Shown one piece after another: positions 43,156-53,065 of a DNA stretch of 64,000 nucleotides; position 1 is the first letter of the stretch, and every line of letters begins with the position of its first letter. The stretch lies in assembly GCA_964384205.1 (NCBI GenBank), contig CAYLKS010000002.1, forward strand, positions 1 through 64,000. Reading direction: 5' to 3'. A program made the position numbers and the translations under genes. This DNA comes from CAYLKS01 sp964384205 [NCBI: uncultured bacterium] (GTDB lineage: Bacteria > JAGOEH01). The notes below the pieces were generated by a model, which was given only the letters and a program-made list of their open reading frames with translations, had not been told where the DNA came from and made no database searches.

Positions 43156-45882
43156 ATGTCTTTTTTAAGCTTCAATCCTTCAAAAGAAAGCAACCTTGCA
43201 ACTTTTATGTATTCTGAACCAATAGAAAATCCTATAATTCTAAAAGAATTAAAAACAGAATTATCAAAAAATTTCAATGATATAGAAAACTATTTCTTTC
43301 ACAACAAAGATAAATGGAAATTTCTACACTATAACAAACCAGTTATAGATCTAAATGAAATTTATAAAATAGAAAGAAAAAATGCTACAGTACTATTATA
43401 CACAATAATGAAATTTGATAAAGACTACTCAGCTTTACTTCAACACTCTGGAGGCGCCAATACCAAAATATGGATAAATAATGTTTTAATAGCTAAATTT
43501 GACAAAAATAATTCTCCTGAACGGCTTAATCTTAATAAATTTAAAGATTATCTTATTCCTGTAGAGTTTAAACAAGGCTTGAACCATGTCGTTATAGAAG
43601 TAAGACAAAACAATGTAGATTGGGATTTTGAAATAAAATTTTTTAACTATAGCTATCAACCACTGAAAGAATATACTATATTCATACCTTATCAAACTGA
43701 TGATATAGAATTTGCTCATCATTCTTTATTTGATTCATTGCAGGTTGACCTTCAAAAATCAAATATAGAACATAAAGATGATTTAAATCTTATTATGCAT
43801 TCCGAACTTAATACATGCAATTTTCCAGAAAATATGACAGCATCTATACAAATAACAACAATAGATAATAAAATAAGCTTTGAAAGAAAATTAAAACATC
43901 TACCTCAAAATATTTTTAGATTCAATTTCAATAGAGTAGATTTAGATATTCCTGATGGCTTCTATAATCTTAATATGGTTTTTGAAAGTGTTTTATTTCA
44001 AAAAACAAGACATATAAGCTCTTTTATTTTAATATCTAATTTTTCAGGAAAACTGCAAAAATATTTTGAACGAATTAATAATCTAAAACAAACTTTATCA
44101 AAAAGTAAAAAATACAAAAAATTATTTGACTATTCTCTACCGAGAGTCGAATATAAAACTCTTCTTTTAGATGAAGTTTGGAACTCTGCTACCAAAGGAA
44201 TTGAAGATTTCAATCTCATAAACACTCTAATAAAAGAAATAGAAGAAGAATTAGACCTATTAGAAGAAAAAAAAGATCCTTTACTGAAAAAAACTGGCTA
44301 TATAAAATGTGCCTACTATAATGAACACTCAGACGATCCCGTGCCTTATTCAATATATCTGCCAAAAAATTACAATAAAAACAAAAAATATCCTGTAATT
44401 TTTGGACTACATGGATACAAAGCCAATCACTATATTTTTATAAAACGATTCTTTAATCTGGGAATTAATAAAAACCAAAATGACTATATAGATCCCCATG
44501 ATCTTGAGAATATTCCAAATATAGACTGTATTGTTGTAGCAATAAACGGTTATGGTTCTATTGGATATGATAGCTATGCAGAGACTGACTTTTTTAATAC
44601 ATATAACCATATAAAAAACTACTATTCTATTGATGAAAATAAAATATACATCGTAGGAATTTCAATGGGCGGCGCCGGAGCTTTATATTTATTATCCCAC
44701 TATCCAGATTATTTTGCAGCTGGTGCTTTATTATGCCCTGTTTATGATTTCTATAAATTTTATACACCAGAATTAAAAAGTTCTCTAATTCATGGACAAA
44801 AGCAATTAATCGATAATTATGCATATAGTAACTATCTTCATAATTTAGAACATATCCCTTTATATATATTCCATGGGACTAATGATACTGTAGTGCCAGT
44901 TGAACATTCAAGAAAACTAATTGACGAATTAAATGAATTGGGATTTAAAAAAATATATATTGAATTCTCAGGATTTAATCATAATATATGGGACGTTGTT
45001 TTTCAAAATTTTCCATTAACAGAAATTTTAACCAAACACACAAAAGAAAATATTTATAATTTTACATTTGTTTCTAATGATACAAATTATAACAAATATA
45101 ACTTTATTGAAATACTCGAACCAAGTTACAATAGATTTACAATGAAAATTAAAACATATAAATTAGAAGATAAACTATTCATTGAACCAAATAATATCAA
45201 ATATTTTAAAATATTAAAAGATAAACTTGATTATAAAACAATAAAACATATTTTTGTAAATGGTGTAGAACTCGCTTTACCTAAAATCAAAAAAAGCGAC
45301 TTAATTATAACATTAGAAGAAGAACAAAATCCAAAAATTATAAAAAAATATTCCTCCCCAGAAGCATGCAAACCTAAACAAGGAATTTTTCAAGCTTTTA
45401 AAGAATGGCATACCTTTGTAGTAAGTAATAATATAGATAAAAGAACAAAAAATCTATTGGAAAGATTAACATATTATCCATATATGGAACATATAACTTT
45501 CCCTATCCTCAATGCTGAAAAAGCAGACCTTAGTAAAGATGAATTAGGAAATATTATATTAATTGGAACTCCCGATACAAATATTCATATAAAAAAACTA
45601 TTTGAAAAACTTCATTTTACCTATGAAAATAATAAAATTATTCTATTTGGGAAAGAATATCATGGCTCTCCCGTTCAAGCCATTTTTCATTATAAAAATA
45701 TATTTAATCCAAAACATGAAATCGTGTGCTACCTATTAAGTCACCCAGATGTAATTGCCGATGAATTTATCAAACCAAATATATGGTTTAGTCCATTTCA
45801 CTATACTGATGTATTTATATTCAATAAAAATGAACTAATCCATCAAGAAGTATTTACTAACGATTGGCCTTCTATAGAATGA
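43156..45882 (+). CDS. Large alpha/beta hydrolase (prolyl-oligopeptidase/esterase-like), no export signal
   Basis: The 908-residue protein has an N-terminal beta-rich region (about 20-330, including a carbohydrate-binding-like segment with GGANTKIWINNVLIAKF), a central alpha/beta hydrolase domain (about 375-625) and a C-terminal region of about 280 residues of unknown fold. The triad is visible: Ser in VGISMGGAG (about 504), Asp in FHGTNDTVVP (about 576) and His in SGFNHNIWD (about 612). The order resembles large multi-domain esterases and S9 peptidases that are normally exported, yet it starts MSFLSFNPSKESN with no signal peptide. GGAG is five bases before the ATG. Substrate is unknown. It overlaps the DUF554 gene through ATGA. 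Confidence 0.8.
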   Translation: MSFLSFNPSKESNLATFMYSEPIENPIILKELKTELSKNFNDIENYFFHNKDKWKFLHYNKPVIDLNEIYKIERKNATVLLYTIMKFDKDYSALLQHSGGANTKIWINNVLIAKFDKNNSPERLNLNKFKDYLIPVEFKQGLNHVVIEVRQNNVDWDFEIKFFNYSYQPLKEYTIFIPYQTDDIEFAHHSLFDSLQVDLQKSNIEHKDDLNLIMHSELNTCNFPENMTASIQITTIDNKISFERKLKHLPQNIFRFNFNRVDLDIPDGFYNLNMVFESVLFQKTRHISSFILISNFSGKLQKYFERINNLKQTLSKSKKYKKLFDYSLPRVEYKTLLLDEVWNSATKGIEDFNLINTLIKEIEEELDLLEEKKDPLLKKTGYIKCAYYNEHSDDPVPYSIYLPKNYNKNKKYPVIFGLHGYKANHYIFIKRFFNLGINKNQNDYIDPHDLENIPNIDCIVVAINGYGSIGYDSYAETDFFNTYNHIKNYYSIDENKIYIVGISMGGAGALYLLSHYPDYFAAGALLCPVYDFYKFYTPELKSSLIHGQKQLIDNYAYSNYLHNLEHIPLYIFHGTNDTVVPVEHSRKLIDELNELGFKKIYIEFSGFNHNIWDVVFQNFPLTEILTKHTKENIYNFTFVSNDTNYNKYNFIEILEPSYNRFTMKIKTYKLEDKLFIEPNNIKYFKILKDKLDYKTIKHIFVNGVELALPKIKKSDLIITLEEEQNPKIIKKYSSPEACKPKQGIFQAFKEWHTFVVSNNIDKRTKNLLERLTYYPYMEHITFPILNAEKADLSKDELGNIILIGTPDTNIHIKKLFEKLHFTYENNKIILFGKEYHGSPVQAIFHYKNIFNPKHEIVCYLLSHPDVIADEFIKPNIWFSPFHYTDVFIFNKNELIHQEVFTNDWPSIE

Positions 45883-46562
45883 TAATTTTAAAAAGTACCA
45901 TAATAAATGCAATTACAATAATTATCGGAAGCTCTATCGGTCTTCTATTAAATAGAAAAATTCCAGATAATATAAAAACAATTGTTTTTCAAGCAATAGG
46001 ATTATCTACAATTCTATTAGGAATAAATATGGGACTCAAATCTACAAACTTTATCTATATAATCTTTAGTGTAATTATTGGTGTAATAATCGGGGAATTT
46101 TTCAAACTTGACCATAAATTTCAAATATTTAGTGAAAATATTAAGCATAAATTCAAATTCAAAGACGAATATTTCACAGAAGGATTAATATCTGCTTTTC
46201 TAATATTTTGTATCGGTTCAATGACTATTGTCGGGGCAATTAATGCTGGCATAAACAACGATCATACATTGTTATTAACAAAATCTATTTTAGATGGTTT
46301 CACCTCAATTGCTCTTGCTTCTACATTTGGCATCGGAGTAATGCTATCTTTCATCCCACTTCTTATATTTCAAGGAGGAATAACAATATTTGCTAATTTC
46401 TTTGCTAAATTCTTCTCTTCAGAAATTATAAATGATTTAACTGCTGTAGGCGGTATTATCATACTTGCTCTTGCCCTCGAGATCCTGAATTTAAAAAAAA
46501 TGAAACTAATAAATTTCTTGCCAGCATTGGTAATTATTATAATTTTTCATATAATAATTTAA
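45879..46562 (+). CDS. DUF554 (YqgA/YdfK-like) membrane protein
   Basis: This 227-residue protein has about seven membrane segments and matches the DUF554 family: ATIINAITIIIGSSIGLLL-like start, GLSTILLGINMGL, IGSMTIVGAINAG, then SILDGFTSIALASTFGIGV. Function is unknown; transport is often suggested. The start ATG 45879 overlaps the hydrolase stop. Length is normal. Confidence 0.88.
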   Translation: MIILKSTIINAITIIIGSSIGLLLNRKIPDNIKTIVFQAIGLSTILLGINMGLKSTNFIYIIFSVIIGVIIGEFFKLDHKFQIFSENIKHKFKFKDEYFTEGLISAFLIFCIGSMTIVGAINAGINNDHTLLLTKSILDGFTSIALASTFGIGVMLSFIPLLIFQGGITIFANFFAKFFSSEIINDLTAVGGIIILALALEILNLKKMKLINFLPALVIIIIFHIII

Positions 46563-46566
46563 TTAT

Positions 46567-47151
46567 ATGAAGAATAAAAGTTTTATTGTTGCTACTAAAT
46601 CTAAATATAAATTAGCACTAATTTCCAACATAATAAAAAATTTTAAAGCAATCCAACCTTTATATAAAGAAGAAAAAAACATAATAATGTCTCCTGATAA
46701 AAAATGTATATACCTCGCTAAAGAAAAAGTAAAAAGCCTAATCCAAAATCATTCAAAGAGCTATATAATAGCTTCCGATCAACTATTAATTTGTGACGGA
46801 AAAGAACTTTTCAAACCAATAACAAAAGAAAAAGCTTTTGAACAACTGCTGTTTATGAAAAACAAAACCAGCATTTTCTATACAGGATTAGCAGTATATT
46901 CTCCAATCGATCAAAAAATAACAACAGACTATGAGACCTGTGAAATAAAAATCAAAAATCTTCCTGAACAATTTCTAAAAAAATATATTGAAGAAGATAA
47001 ACCTTACGACTGTGCTGGAGCATTTAAAATCGAAAGCAAAGGTATAATAATTACAGAATATATAAAAACAAAAGATTATACGTCTTTAATTGGATTCCCC
47101 CTAATAAAATTAAGCAATATACTGCTTAAATATAATTATGAATTTTTTTAA
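46567..47151 (+). CDS. maf: Maf-like nucleotide pyrophosphatase (septum-formation-inhibitor family)
   Basis: The 194-residue protein belongs to the Maf/YhdE/YceF family, which hydrolyses dTTP, UTP or modified nucleotides and removes non-canonical ones. IIASDQLL (catalytic Asp, about 69), FYTGLAVYS, YDCAGAFKIESKG and LIGFPLIKL are the family motifs. The N-terminal S-x-R-R site that binds the nucleotide phosphate is changed to S-K-Y-K, so substrate handling may differ. It starts four bases after the DUF554 gene and its 3' end overlaps the Lnt-like gene by 14 bases. Confidence 0.87.
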   Translation: MKNKSFIVATKSKYKLALISNIIKNFKAIQPLYKEEKNIIMSPDKKCIYLAKEKVKSLIQNHSKSYIIASDQLLICDGKELFKPITKEKAFEQLLFMKNKTSIFYTGLAVYSPIDQKITTDYETCEIKIKNLPEQFLKKYIEEDKPYDCAGAFKIESKGIIITEYIKTKDYTSLIGFPLIKLSNILLKYNYEFF

Positions 47152-48481
47152 TATAATAAAAAGCATCTTATTAATTTTTCTAAGTCTTTTAATTTCAATA
47201 AGTAGCAAATATATAAATATTTTTATCTTTTTAACATTTATCCCAATATTTATCTCTTTCTATAAATTCCCCAAAATATCTAAATTCACATTTGCTCTCT
47301 ATTTTATAGGATATTTTTTTATATATGAAGCCTATTTACTCCCTTTAATACATCAGTTAATTTTTCTAATAATAATAATTTTAATATTTTCTGCTACAAA
47401 TATATTACTCGCTAAAACTGAATTCAAATATATGCTTATCATTATATCTGCCAATATTATAATTTTTGACTATATATTATATAATTTATGGGGAACTTTA
47501 TTTATATTCTCGTCAAATATAGGAAATGAATACTTACTAAAAATATCAACATATTTAGGACCTCAAACTATTCTGGCTATTAGTTTAACATTTTCAACTT
47601 TAATTGTATATAATATAAATAAAAAACAAATCATCAAACCATGTGCATCTTATGTTCTTACAATTAGTTTTATTATAATATTTGGGTATATAAGTAATTT
47701 TACTTATAATAAATTTCTCAATTTCTTTATAATAAATTTCAATAATAAAAAAGAAGCAAAATATATAGAATTAACAAATAAATCTCTATCATTCATAGAA
47801 AAAAAATCACTAAAAAATTCCATTATACTTCTTCCATCAATAAATATTGCTTTTAACAATGACACTGAAAAAAAATTTTTTGAATTATGGGGTAATATCT
47901 CAAAAAAATACTCTGCTGATTTAACATTAGGATGCAAAGATTTATTTTTTAATTATAATGTAGCTCCACTTTTTTCACAAAATGGAAATGTAGTCGAAAT
48001 TAGCGAACAAAAACAATTTTTCCCTATAACTAATATTGATAAAGGAGAATATACATTATTTATAGAAAAAATAAAATCTAATATTGGCATATTAGTTAAT
48101 GAAGAAATCTTTTTTAAAAAACCTGCTGATTTTCTTACAAAAACTGGCTCCCACATAATTATCAACCCTCAAAAAAATATTACATGGTTAAAAAATAATC
48201 GAATAATAAATTCTCTAAAATTAAATGCTATTATAAATAGACAATCTATCATATCCAATTTTTATAATAAATTGATAATCGCTATAGATGCTAATGGACA
48301 TCTTATATTTACAAAAGATAATTTTAACAAATATCCTGTAAAAATAATAAAAATCAAACTACCCGAAGGCAAAAGTTTCTCAAGATATCAACAATGGGGA
48401 GATTTATTACCTTACAGTGCCTTTATAATTTTATTTTTATTAATAATACAAAAACTATACAAAACTAAATCATTTTTTTAA
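47138..48481 (+). CDS. Apolipoprotein N-acyltransferase-like protein lacking catalytic residues
   Basis: The 447-residue protein has the Lnt plan: about seven N-terminal membrane segments (to about 200), a periplasmic nitrilase-like domain (about 205-415) and a last membrane helix ending in SFSRYQQWGDLLPYSAF, close to the Lnt C-terminus. Lnt uses a Glu-Lys-Cys triad to add a third acyl chain to lipoproteins. Here the Glu motif W-P-E reads LPSIN (S234), the Lys is kept (K292 in SEQKQFFP) and the Cys motif I-C-Y-E reads LVNEE (V320). So catalysis by the known route looks impossible. It may be a pseudoenzyme or a binding protein; a normal lnt may exist elsewhere. The stop overlaps the convergent YhcC-like gene by 12 bases. 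Confidence 0.75.
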   Translation: MNFFNIIKSILLIFLSLLISISSKYINIFIFLTFIPIFISFYKFPKISKFTFALYFIGYFFIYEAYLLPLIHQLIFLIIIILIFSATNILLAKTEFKYMLIIISANIIIFDYILYNLWGTLFIFSSNIGNEYLLKISTYLGPQTILAISLTFSTLIVYNINKKQIIKPCASYVLTISFIIIFGYISNFTYNKFLNFFIINFNNKKEAKYIELTNKSLSFIEKKSLKNSIILLPSINIAFNNDTEKKFFELWGNISKKYSADLTLGCKDLFFNYNVAPLFSQNGNVVEISEQKQFFPITNIDKGEYTLFIEKIKSNIGILVNEEIFFKKPADFLTKTGSHIIINPQKNITWLKNNRIINSLKLNAIINRQSIISNFYNKLIIAIDANGHLIFTKDNFNKYPVKIIKIKLPEGKSFSRYQQWGDLLPYSAFIILFLLIIQKLYKTKSFF

Positions 48482-49351
48482 TCTTTCACAAATTTTTCTT
48501 TTCAACTCATGTTTTTGCCCTACCCAATTCGGTGCAATTAATAAATCATCAGTATCTTCACTGATTCTTTCAATAACAACATTCGAATTAAGATGCTGTA
48601 AAAAATAAACAACTCTATTAACATACTCATCCATTGATATAAGCTGAATTTCCCCCTCTTTATAATATTTCGCAAAAACAGTATGCTTTACAATTGCCAA
48701 TGGATGAATTTTCACCCCATCAATACGAGAATCATTAATAATAGCAGCTGCTTTTTTAATATCATCATAAGTTTCATGAGGCAATCCAAAAATTAAATGT
48801 GTACTAATCCTAATCCCAGGAATAAAATTTCTAATATAATGAATAGCCTCTATAAAATCATGAACACTATGGCCTCTATTTATATATTCCAATACTTTAT
48901 CAGAAGCAGATTGTAATCCAATTTCGAGCCAAACTTCTTTAGAATAATGAATTTCTTTTATCAAATTCAATATATTATCTGAAAAACAATCTGGCCTTGT
49001 TGCAATAGATATAACCCTTATCCTATCAAATTCCAACGGAACTCTATACATTTCCTCCAAAACATCCAATGGCGCATAAGTATTTGTGTAAGTTTGATAA
49101 TAGGCAATAAAATCCGTATTCTTTAAATTCTTATATTTATCAATCCAGAAATTAATCTGCTCCCTGATAGATTTCTTAGCAAATTCTTTAAAAAACGGAT
49201 TAAACCCCTCATTATTGCAATAATAACACCCTTTATACGAGATAGTGCCATCTCTATTAGGACATGTAAGATTTGTAAATAATGGTATTTTTCTTAATTT
49301 TATACCATATTTCTCTTTTATAAATCTATTTAAAGTTAAATAACAATCCAT
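48470..49351 (-). CDS. Radical SAM protein of the YhcC/TIGR01212 family
   Basis: This 293-residue protein has the family's long Cys spacing C-x12-C-x2-C (CPNRDGTISYKGCYYC, about 33-48) for the [4Fe-4S] cluster, then YYQTYTNTYAPLDVLEEMY, SIATRPDC and LEIGLQSASDKVLEYINRGHS. The reaction is not known. I set the start at ATG 49351, four bases after comF; a longer form would overlap comF by 53 bases. It is the last gene of the long leftward envelope run and converges on the Lnt-like gene with overlapping 3' ends and no terminator. Confidence 0.9.
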   Translation of the reverse strand: MDCYLTLNRFIKEKYGIKLRKIPLFTNLTCPNRDGTISYKGCYYCNNEGFNPFFKEFAKKSIREQINFWIDKYKNLKNTDFIAYYQTYTNTYAPLDVLEEMYRVPLEFDRIRVISIATRPDCFSDNILNLIKEIHYSKEVWLEIGLQSASDKVLEYINRGHSVHDFIEAIHYIRNFIPGIRISTHLIFGLPHETYDDIKKAAAIINDSRIDGVKIHPLAIVKHTVFAKYYKEGEIQLISMDEYVNRVVYFLQHLNSNVVIERISEDTDDLLIAPNWVGQKHELKRKICERLKK

Positions 49352-49355
49352 AATT

Positions 49356-50027
49356 TTATAAAACCGCTGTTGCAAGTGCAAAAAGAAATACATTTTTTGC
49401 ACCCGCATTTTTTAAAACTTTTGCACATTCATTCGTTGTAAATCCAGTAGTAAAAACATCATCTACTAATAAAATATTCTTATCTGTAATATATTCTCTT
49501 TTAGAATTTACAACAAAGAATGCATTTGCAATATTATGTTGCCTATCTTCCAATATTAATAACGATTGTGGTTTCGTATTTTTTAATCTAATAAGGATAT
49601 TTTCATAAATTTTTTTATTTGTAAGTTTAGATATTTCCTTCCCAATAATTTGACTCTGATTATATCCCCTACTTCTTTTTCTGGAAGGGAAAAGAGGTAC
49701 AGGGATAATTAAATCAAATTCTGGCAACCTTTCAAGTGAAATATGTTTATCAATTAAATTCTTCATTAACTTTATAGCACTAAAATCTCTATCAAACTTA
49801 ATCGCGTGTATAAGCTCCTTTACAATACGTGTATAATAAAATAATATATATACCTCATCTAAAAAAAATAACCTATCATATACATTTATATCTTCTATAG
49901 GATTTAACTCTTTTTCTAAACAGTTTCTACAGACAAAATTTTCATTATATTTAAGAATTCTATTACACAATCTACATTGCTGTATAAAAATAAAATTTAC
50001 TACAATATCAAAAAATTTAATATTCAT
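49356..50027 (-). CDS. comF: ComF family phosphoribosyltransferase-like protein
   Basis: The 223-residue protein has an N-terminal Cys4 zinc finger (CRLC near 18, CRNC near 33) and a phosphoribosyltransferase-type domain with the PRPP motif LLVDDVFTTGFTTNEC (about 190-205) and LIIPVPLFPSRKRSRGYNQSQ. In competent bacteria ComF takes part in DNA uptake; in others its role is unknown. ATG 50027 overlaps rodA by 11 bases. Identification of the family is firm, competence is not implied. Confidence 0.88.
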   Translation of the reverse strand: MNIKFFDIVVNFIFIQQCRLCNRILKYNENFVCRNCLEKELNPIEDINVYDRLFFLDEVYILFYYTRIVKELIHAIKFDRDFSAIKLMKNLIDKHISLERLPEFDLIIPVPLFPSRKRSRGYNQSQIIGKEISKLTNKKIYENILIRLKNTKPQSLLILEDRQHNIANAFFVVNSKREYITDKNILLVDDVFTTGFTTNECAKVLKNAGAKNVFLFALATAVL

Positions 50028-51249
50028 ATCTATTGCGTCCAATATTAACAATAATTCCCAAAATGAAAAAATTAGTTAACATAGAACTACCACCGTAACT
50101 TATAAAAGGAAGAGGAATTCCAGTAATAGGCATAATTCCTAAAGTCATTCCAATATTAATAAACATTTGAAAAAAAATAATAGAAATAAAGCCTATAAGC
50201 ACCAACTGATTAAATTTATTTTTTGTTTCAGATACTAATTTTATACTATACCAGAAAAATATAAAATACACTAAAAGAACAAAAACTGAACCAACAAAGC
50301 CAACCTCTTCCCCAATAACAGAAAAAATAAAATCAGTATGTTTTTCCGGAATAAATTTTAACTTTTTTTGAGTTCCCTTTAAAATTCCTTTTCCCCAAAA
50401 ACCGCCCGAACCTATGGATACCTTTGATTGAATAATATGATAACCTGCTCCTAATTTATATTTATTAGGATCTAAAAAAACTAATATCCTCTCTTTCTGA
50501 TAATCATGCAAATGATTCCATATAACAGGCGTAGCTATACTAATAACAATATTAAGCACAAATAGAAAAATTACTGTTCTAAGTTGAAATTTAGAAATAA
50601 AAAGCAGATAAAAAAGCAAAATAGCAAAGAAAAACCATGCAACTATATTAAATGTGCAAATTATATTAATCAAAGGTAAAATAAAAAACACCAAAACAAT
50701 AAATCTTATCCCTGAATAATACAACATAACAAGAGTAAATAAAGCAAATAAAATAGTAGTTCCTAAATCTGGCTCTTTTAAAATCAAAAGAGCAGGTATA
50801 GCTGGTATTAAAAAAGCAATAGATATATGTTTAAATGTTTCAAAAGGCCTTTTTAACTTCTCTAAATAATAAGCTAACATCAAAACCGTAGAAATTTTTG
50901 CAAATTCAGACGGCTGAAGACCAAATCCAGCAATAGAAAACCATCTTCTCGCACCTGATATATTATCTCCTAAAAATAAAACCAATATTAACAAAATTAT
51001 AGAAATAATATATAACGGAAGTGCCAACAAATATAAATATCTAAAATCAATTGTTTGTATAATAATAAAAATAGTCAATCCCACCAAAATCCAGAATGTC
51101 TGTTTATAAAAAAAAGCCTTTGTTTCAAAAAATGTTGAAGAAAAAACAAATAACTCACCAATCAATACCAATAAAAGAGCTGAGAAAAAAACTACCTTTG
51201 GGAAAAATCTATCTCTAAATAATTGCTTAAAAAAATCAATCACTTTCAT
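50017..51249 (-). CDS. rodA: Rod-shape SEDS glycosyltransferase RodA
   Basis: This 410-residue SEDS protein polymerises lipid II glycan strands along the cell side wall with PBP2. Ten membrane segments, GARRWFSIAGFGLQPSEFAKIS (about 105-126), LLILKEPDLGTTI and the long loop with the SVGSGGFWGKGILKGTQ-like KVSIGSGGFWGKG, then FIPEKHTDFIFSVIGEE and the late GIPLPFISYGGSSML are typical. It overlaps mrdA by 14 bases; a GTG directly upstream of the ATG is an alternative start. Confidence 0.95.
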   Translation of the reverse strand: MKVIDFFKQLFRDRFFPKVVFFSALLLVLIGELFVFSSTFFETKAFFYKQTFWILVGLTIFIIIQTIDFRYLYLLALPLYIISIILLILVLFLGDNISGARRWFSIAGFGLQPSEFAKISTVLMLAYYLEKLKRPFETFKHISIAFLIPAIPALLILKEPDLGTTILFALFTLVMLYYSGIRFIVLVFFILPLINIICTFNIVAWFFFAILLFYLLFISKFQLRTVIFLFVLNIVISIATPVIWNHLHDYQKERILVFLDPNKYKLGAGYHIIQSKVSIGSGGFWGKGILKGTQKKLKFIPEKHTDFIFSVIGEEVGFVGSVFVLLVYFIFFWYSIKLVSETKNKFNQLVLIGFISIIFFQMFINIGMTLGIMPITGIPLPFISYGGSSMLTNFFILGIIVNIGRNRYEY

Positions 51250-53065
51250 CACCTATTCTCTTTTTTTTCATTATTCCATTGTTATCTATTCTTTTTTCTT
51301 TATAAAAATAATAATGCAATAAATCACCAATAATAGGAGCCGCTACACTTCCTCCATGGCCAGCAAATTCTACTATACAAGCAAATGCAACCTCTGGATC
51401 ATCATAAGGCGCAAAACCTGCAAACCATGCATGGGTATAATGCTCTTTTTTTATTACTTCAGCAGAACCAGTTTTACCAGCAACTGTCACTCCTTTTACT
51501 TTAGCCCTATATCCTGTTGCAAAATGACCATTAACAGCATCCCTCAATGATTTTTTTATTTTTACTAAAACTGAAGGCAATACATCTATTATTACTTTAT
51601 CACTTTTATAAAAATGTAATTCTTCTTTTTTCAAAGGATTATACCAATATTTCAACAAATGAGGCCTACTACATTCGCCCTCATTAGCAATCAAAGCCAT
51701 TAAAAATGCCATTTGAAGAGGAGTAACCAATATTTCTCCTTGCCCAATACTTAAATTTAACAAAACTCCCTTAGGAAAATGAGACCAACCCAATTTTTCA
51801 GTATAAAATTCTTTTGTTGGTATCAACCCTGCATTTTCACCTCTAAGATCAATACCTGTTTGTTTACCCAAATTAAACTTCAAAGCCCAATCATGAATAT
51901 TATTAATACCTAATTTTAGTCCTAATTGATAAAAATAAACATCACAACTCTGTACTATTGCTTGCCTTAAATCTATATCTCCATGTCCTGATGATTTCCA
52001 GCAACCAAAAATTCTATCACCATATTCCATATATCCTTTACAAGGTTGTAAATGTGTATTCAAATCTATACCAAGTAATTCCATTGCAGCTGCTGCAACA
52101 ACAACTTTAAAAACAGAACCAGGGGGATATTTACTATTAATCGCTCGATTAAACATCGGATAATTAGGATTAGACATAATTTTATTCCAATCCTCACTTG
52201 AAATTTTACGAGATAATAAATTTAAACTATATACAGGATAATTAGCTAAAACTAAAACATCGCCTGTTTTAACATCTAACATTACAATAGAACCTGCCTT
52301 ATATTTCGATAACAGTTCCTCCGCATATTTCTGTAATTCCATATCAACAGTAAGTACTAAATTATTCCCCGGCACTGGCTCTTTTGTTTTATCCTTATAA
52401 ATCTCTCCCATTTCCCGTTCCAATGCATTAACTTCTATATATTTATATCCATCTTCCCCTCGCAATAACTTTTCATATTGAGCTTCCACTCCAGATCTGC
52501 CGATTAAATCTCCAAAGTTATAACCATTTTCTTTTAAATTTTCTAACTCATCTTCTTTAATTTCATTCAAATATCCTAAAAAATGACACCCTACAGTGTC
52601 ATAAGGATAATAACGCATTAAACTTCTAATTATATTGATCCCCGGTAATTCATCCTTGTGTTCAGACAAAATAGATACTTTTTTAAAATCTATATCTCTT
52701 TTAAGAGGTATAGGTTTAAAAGAAAATTTAGGCTTAGCATAAGTTAAAGTCTTATTTGTATCAAGATCCAAAATTTCACAAATCTTTTTTATAGTATGAG
52801 TTCTATTTTTGATTCTATAAGGTGTTATTGCCACAGTAAATGTATTTTTATTGCCAGCTATAATCCTGCCATATCTATCATATATCAAACCACGCGGGGC
52901 ATCAATATATACCATCCTTATTCTATTTTTATCCGCTTCTTTATAATATTTAATATACTGGATTATCTGTAAATTAAACAATTGAGCTATAAGTATGAAA
53001 AATAAAAATACTAAAAAAAACAAAAAAGCCCTGTCTCGTGAACTAAAAAAACTAAAACTACTCAT
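51236..53065 (-). CDS. mrdA: Penicillin-binding protein 2 (elongasome transpeptidase)
   Basis: The 609-residue class B PBP crosslinks side-wall peptidoglycan. It has an N-terminal membrane anchor (about 12-32), a dimerisation domain (about 55-225) and a transpeptidase domain with the active Ser in PPGSVFKVV (S-x-x-K, about 317), SCD (about 373) and KTGSAE (about 532). It works with RodA, encoded next. It overlaps mreD by eight bases. Confidence 0.95.
   Translation of the reverse strand: MSSFSFFSSRDRAFLFFLVFLFFILIAQLFNLQIIQYIKYYKEADKNRIRMVYIDAPRGLIYDRYGRIIAGNKNTFTVAITPYRIKNRTHTIKKICEILDLDTNKTLTYAKPKFSFKPIPLKRDIDFKKVSILSEHKDELPGINIIRSLMRYYPYDTVGCHFLGYLNEIKEDELENLKENGYNFGDLIGRSGVEAQYEKLLRGEDGYKYIEVNALEREMGEIYKDKTKEPVPGNNLVLTVDMELQKYAEELLSKYKAGSIVMLDVKTGDVLVLANYPVYSLNLLSRKISSEDWNKIMSNPNYPMFNRAINSKYPPGSVFKVVVAAAAMELLGIDLNTHLQPCKGYMEYGDRIFGCWKSSGHGDIDLRQAIVQSCDVYFYQLGLKLGINNIHDWALKFNLGKQTGIDLRGENAGLIPTKEFYTEKLGWSHFPKGVLLNLSIGQGEILVTPLQMAFLMALIANEGECSRPHLLKYWYNPLKKEELHFYKSDKVIIDVLPSVLVKIKKSLRDAVNGHFATGYRAKVKGVTVAGKTGSAEVIKKEHYTHAWFAGFAPYDDPEVAFACIVEFAGHGGSVAAPIIGDLLHYYFYKEKRIDNNGIMKKKRIGDESD

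Noticed and set aside
43059-43277. 72-codon - strand frame across the hydrolase promoter
   Set aside because: It runs antisense through the start of the hydrolase gene and has no ribosome binding site; the promoter and GGAG of the hydrolase explain the region.
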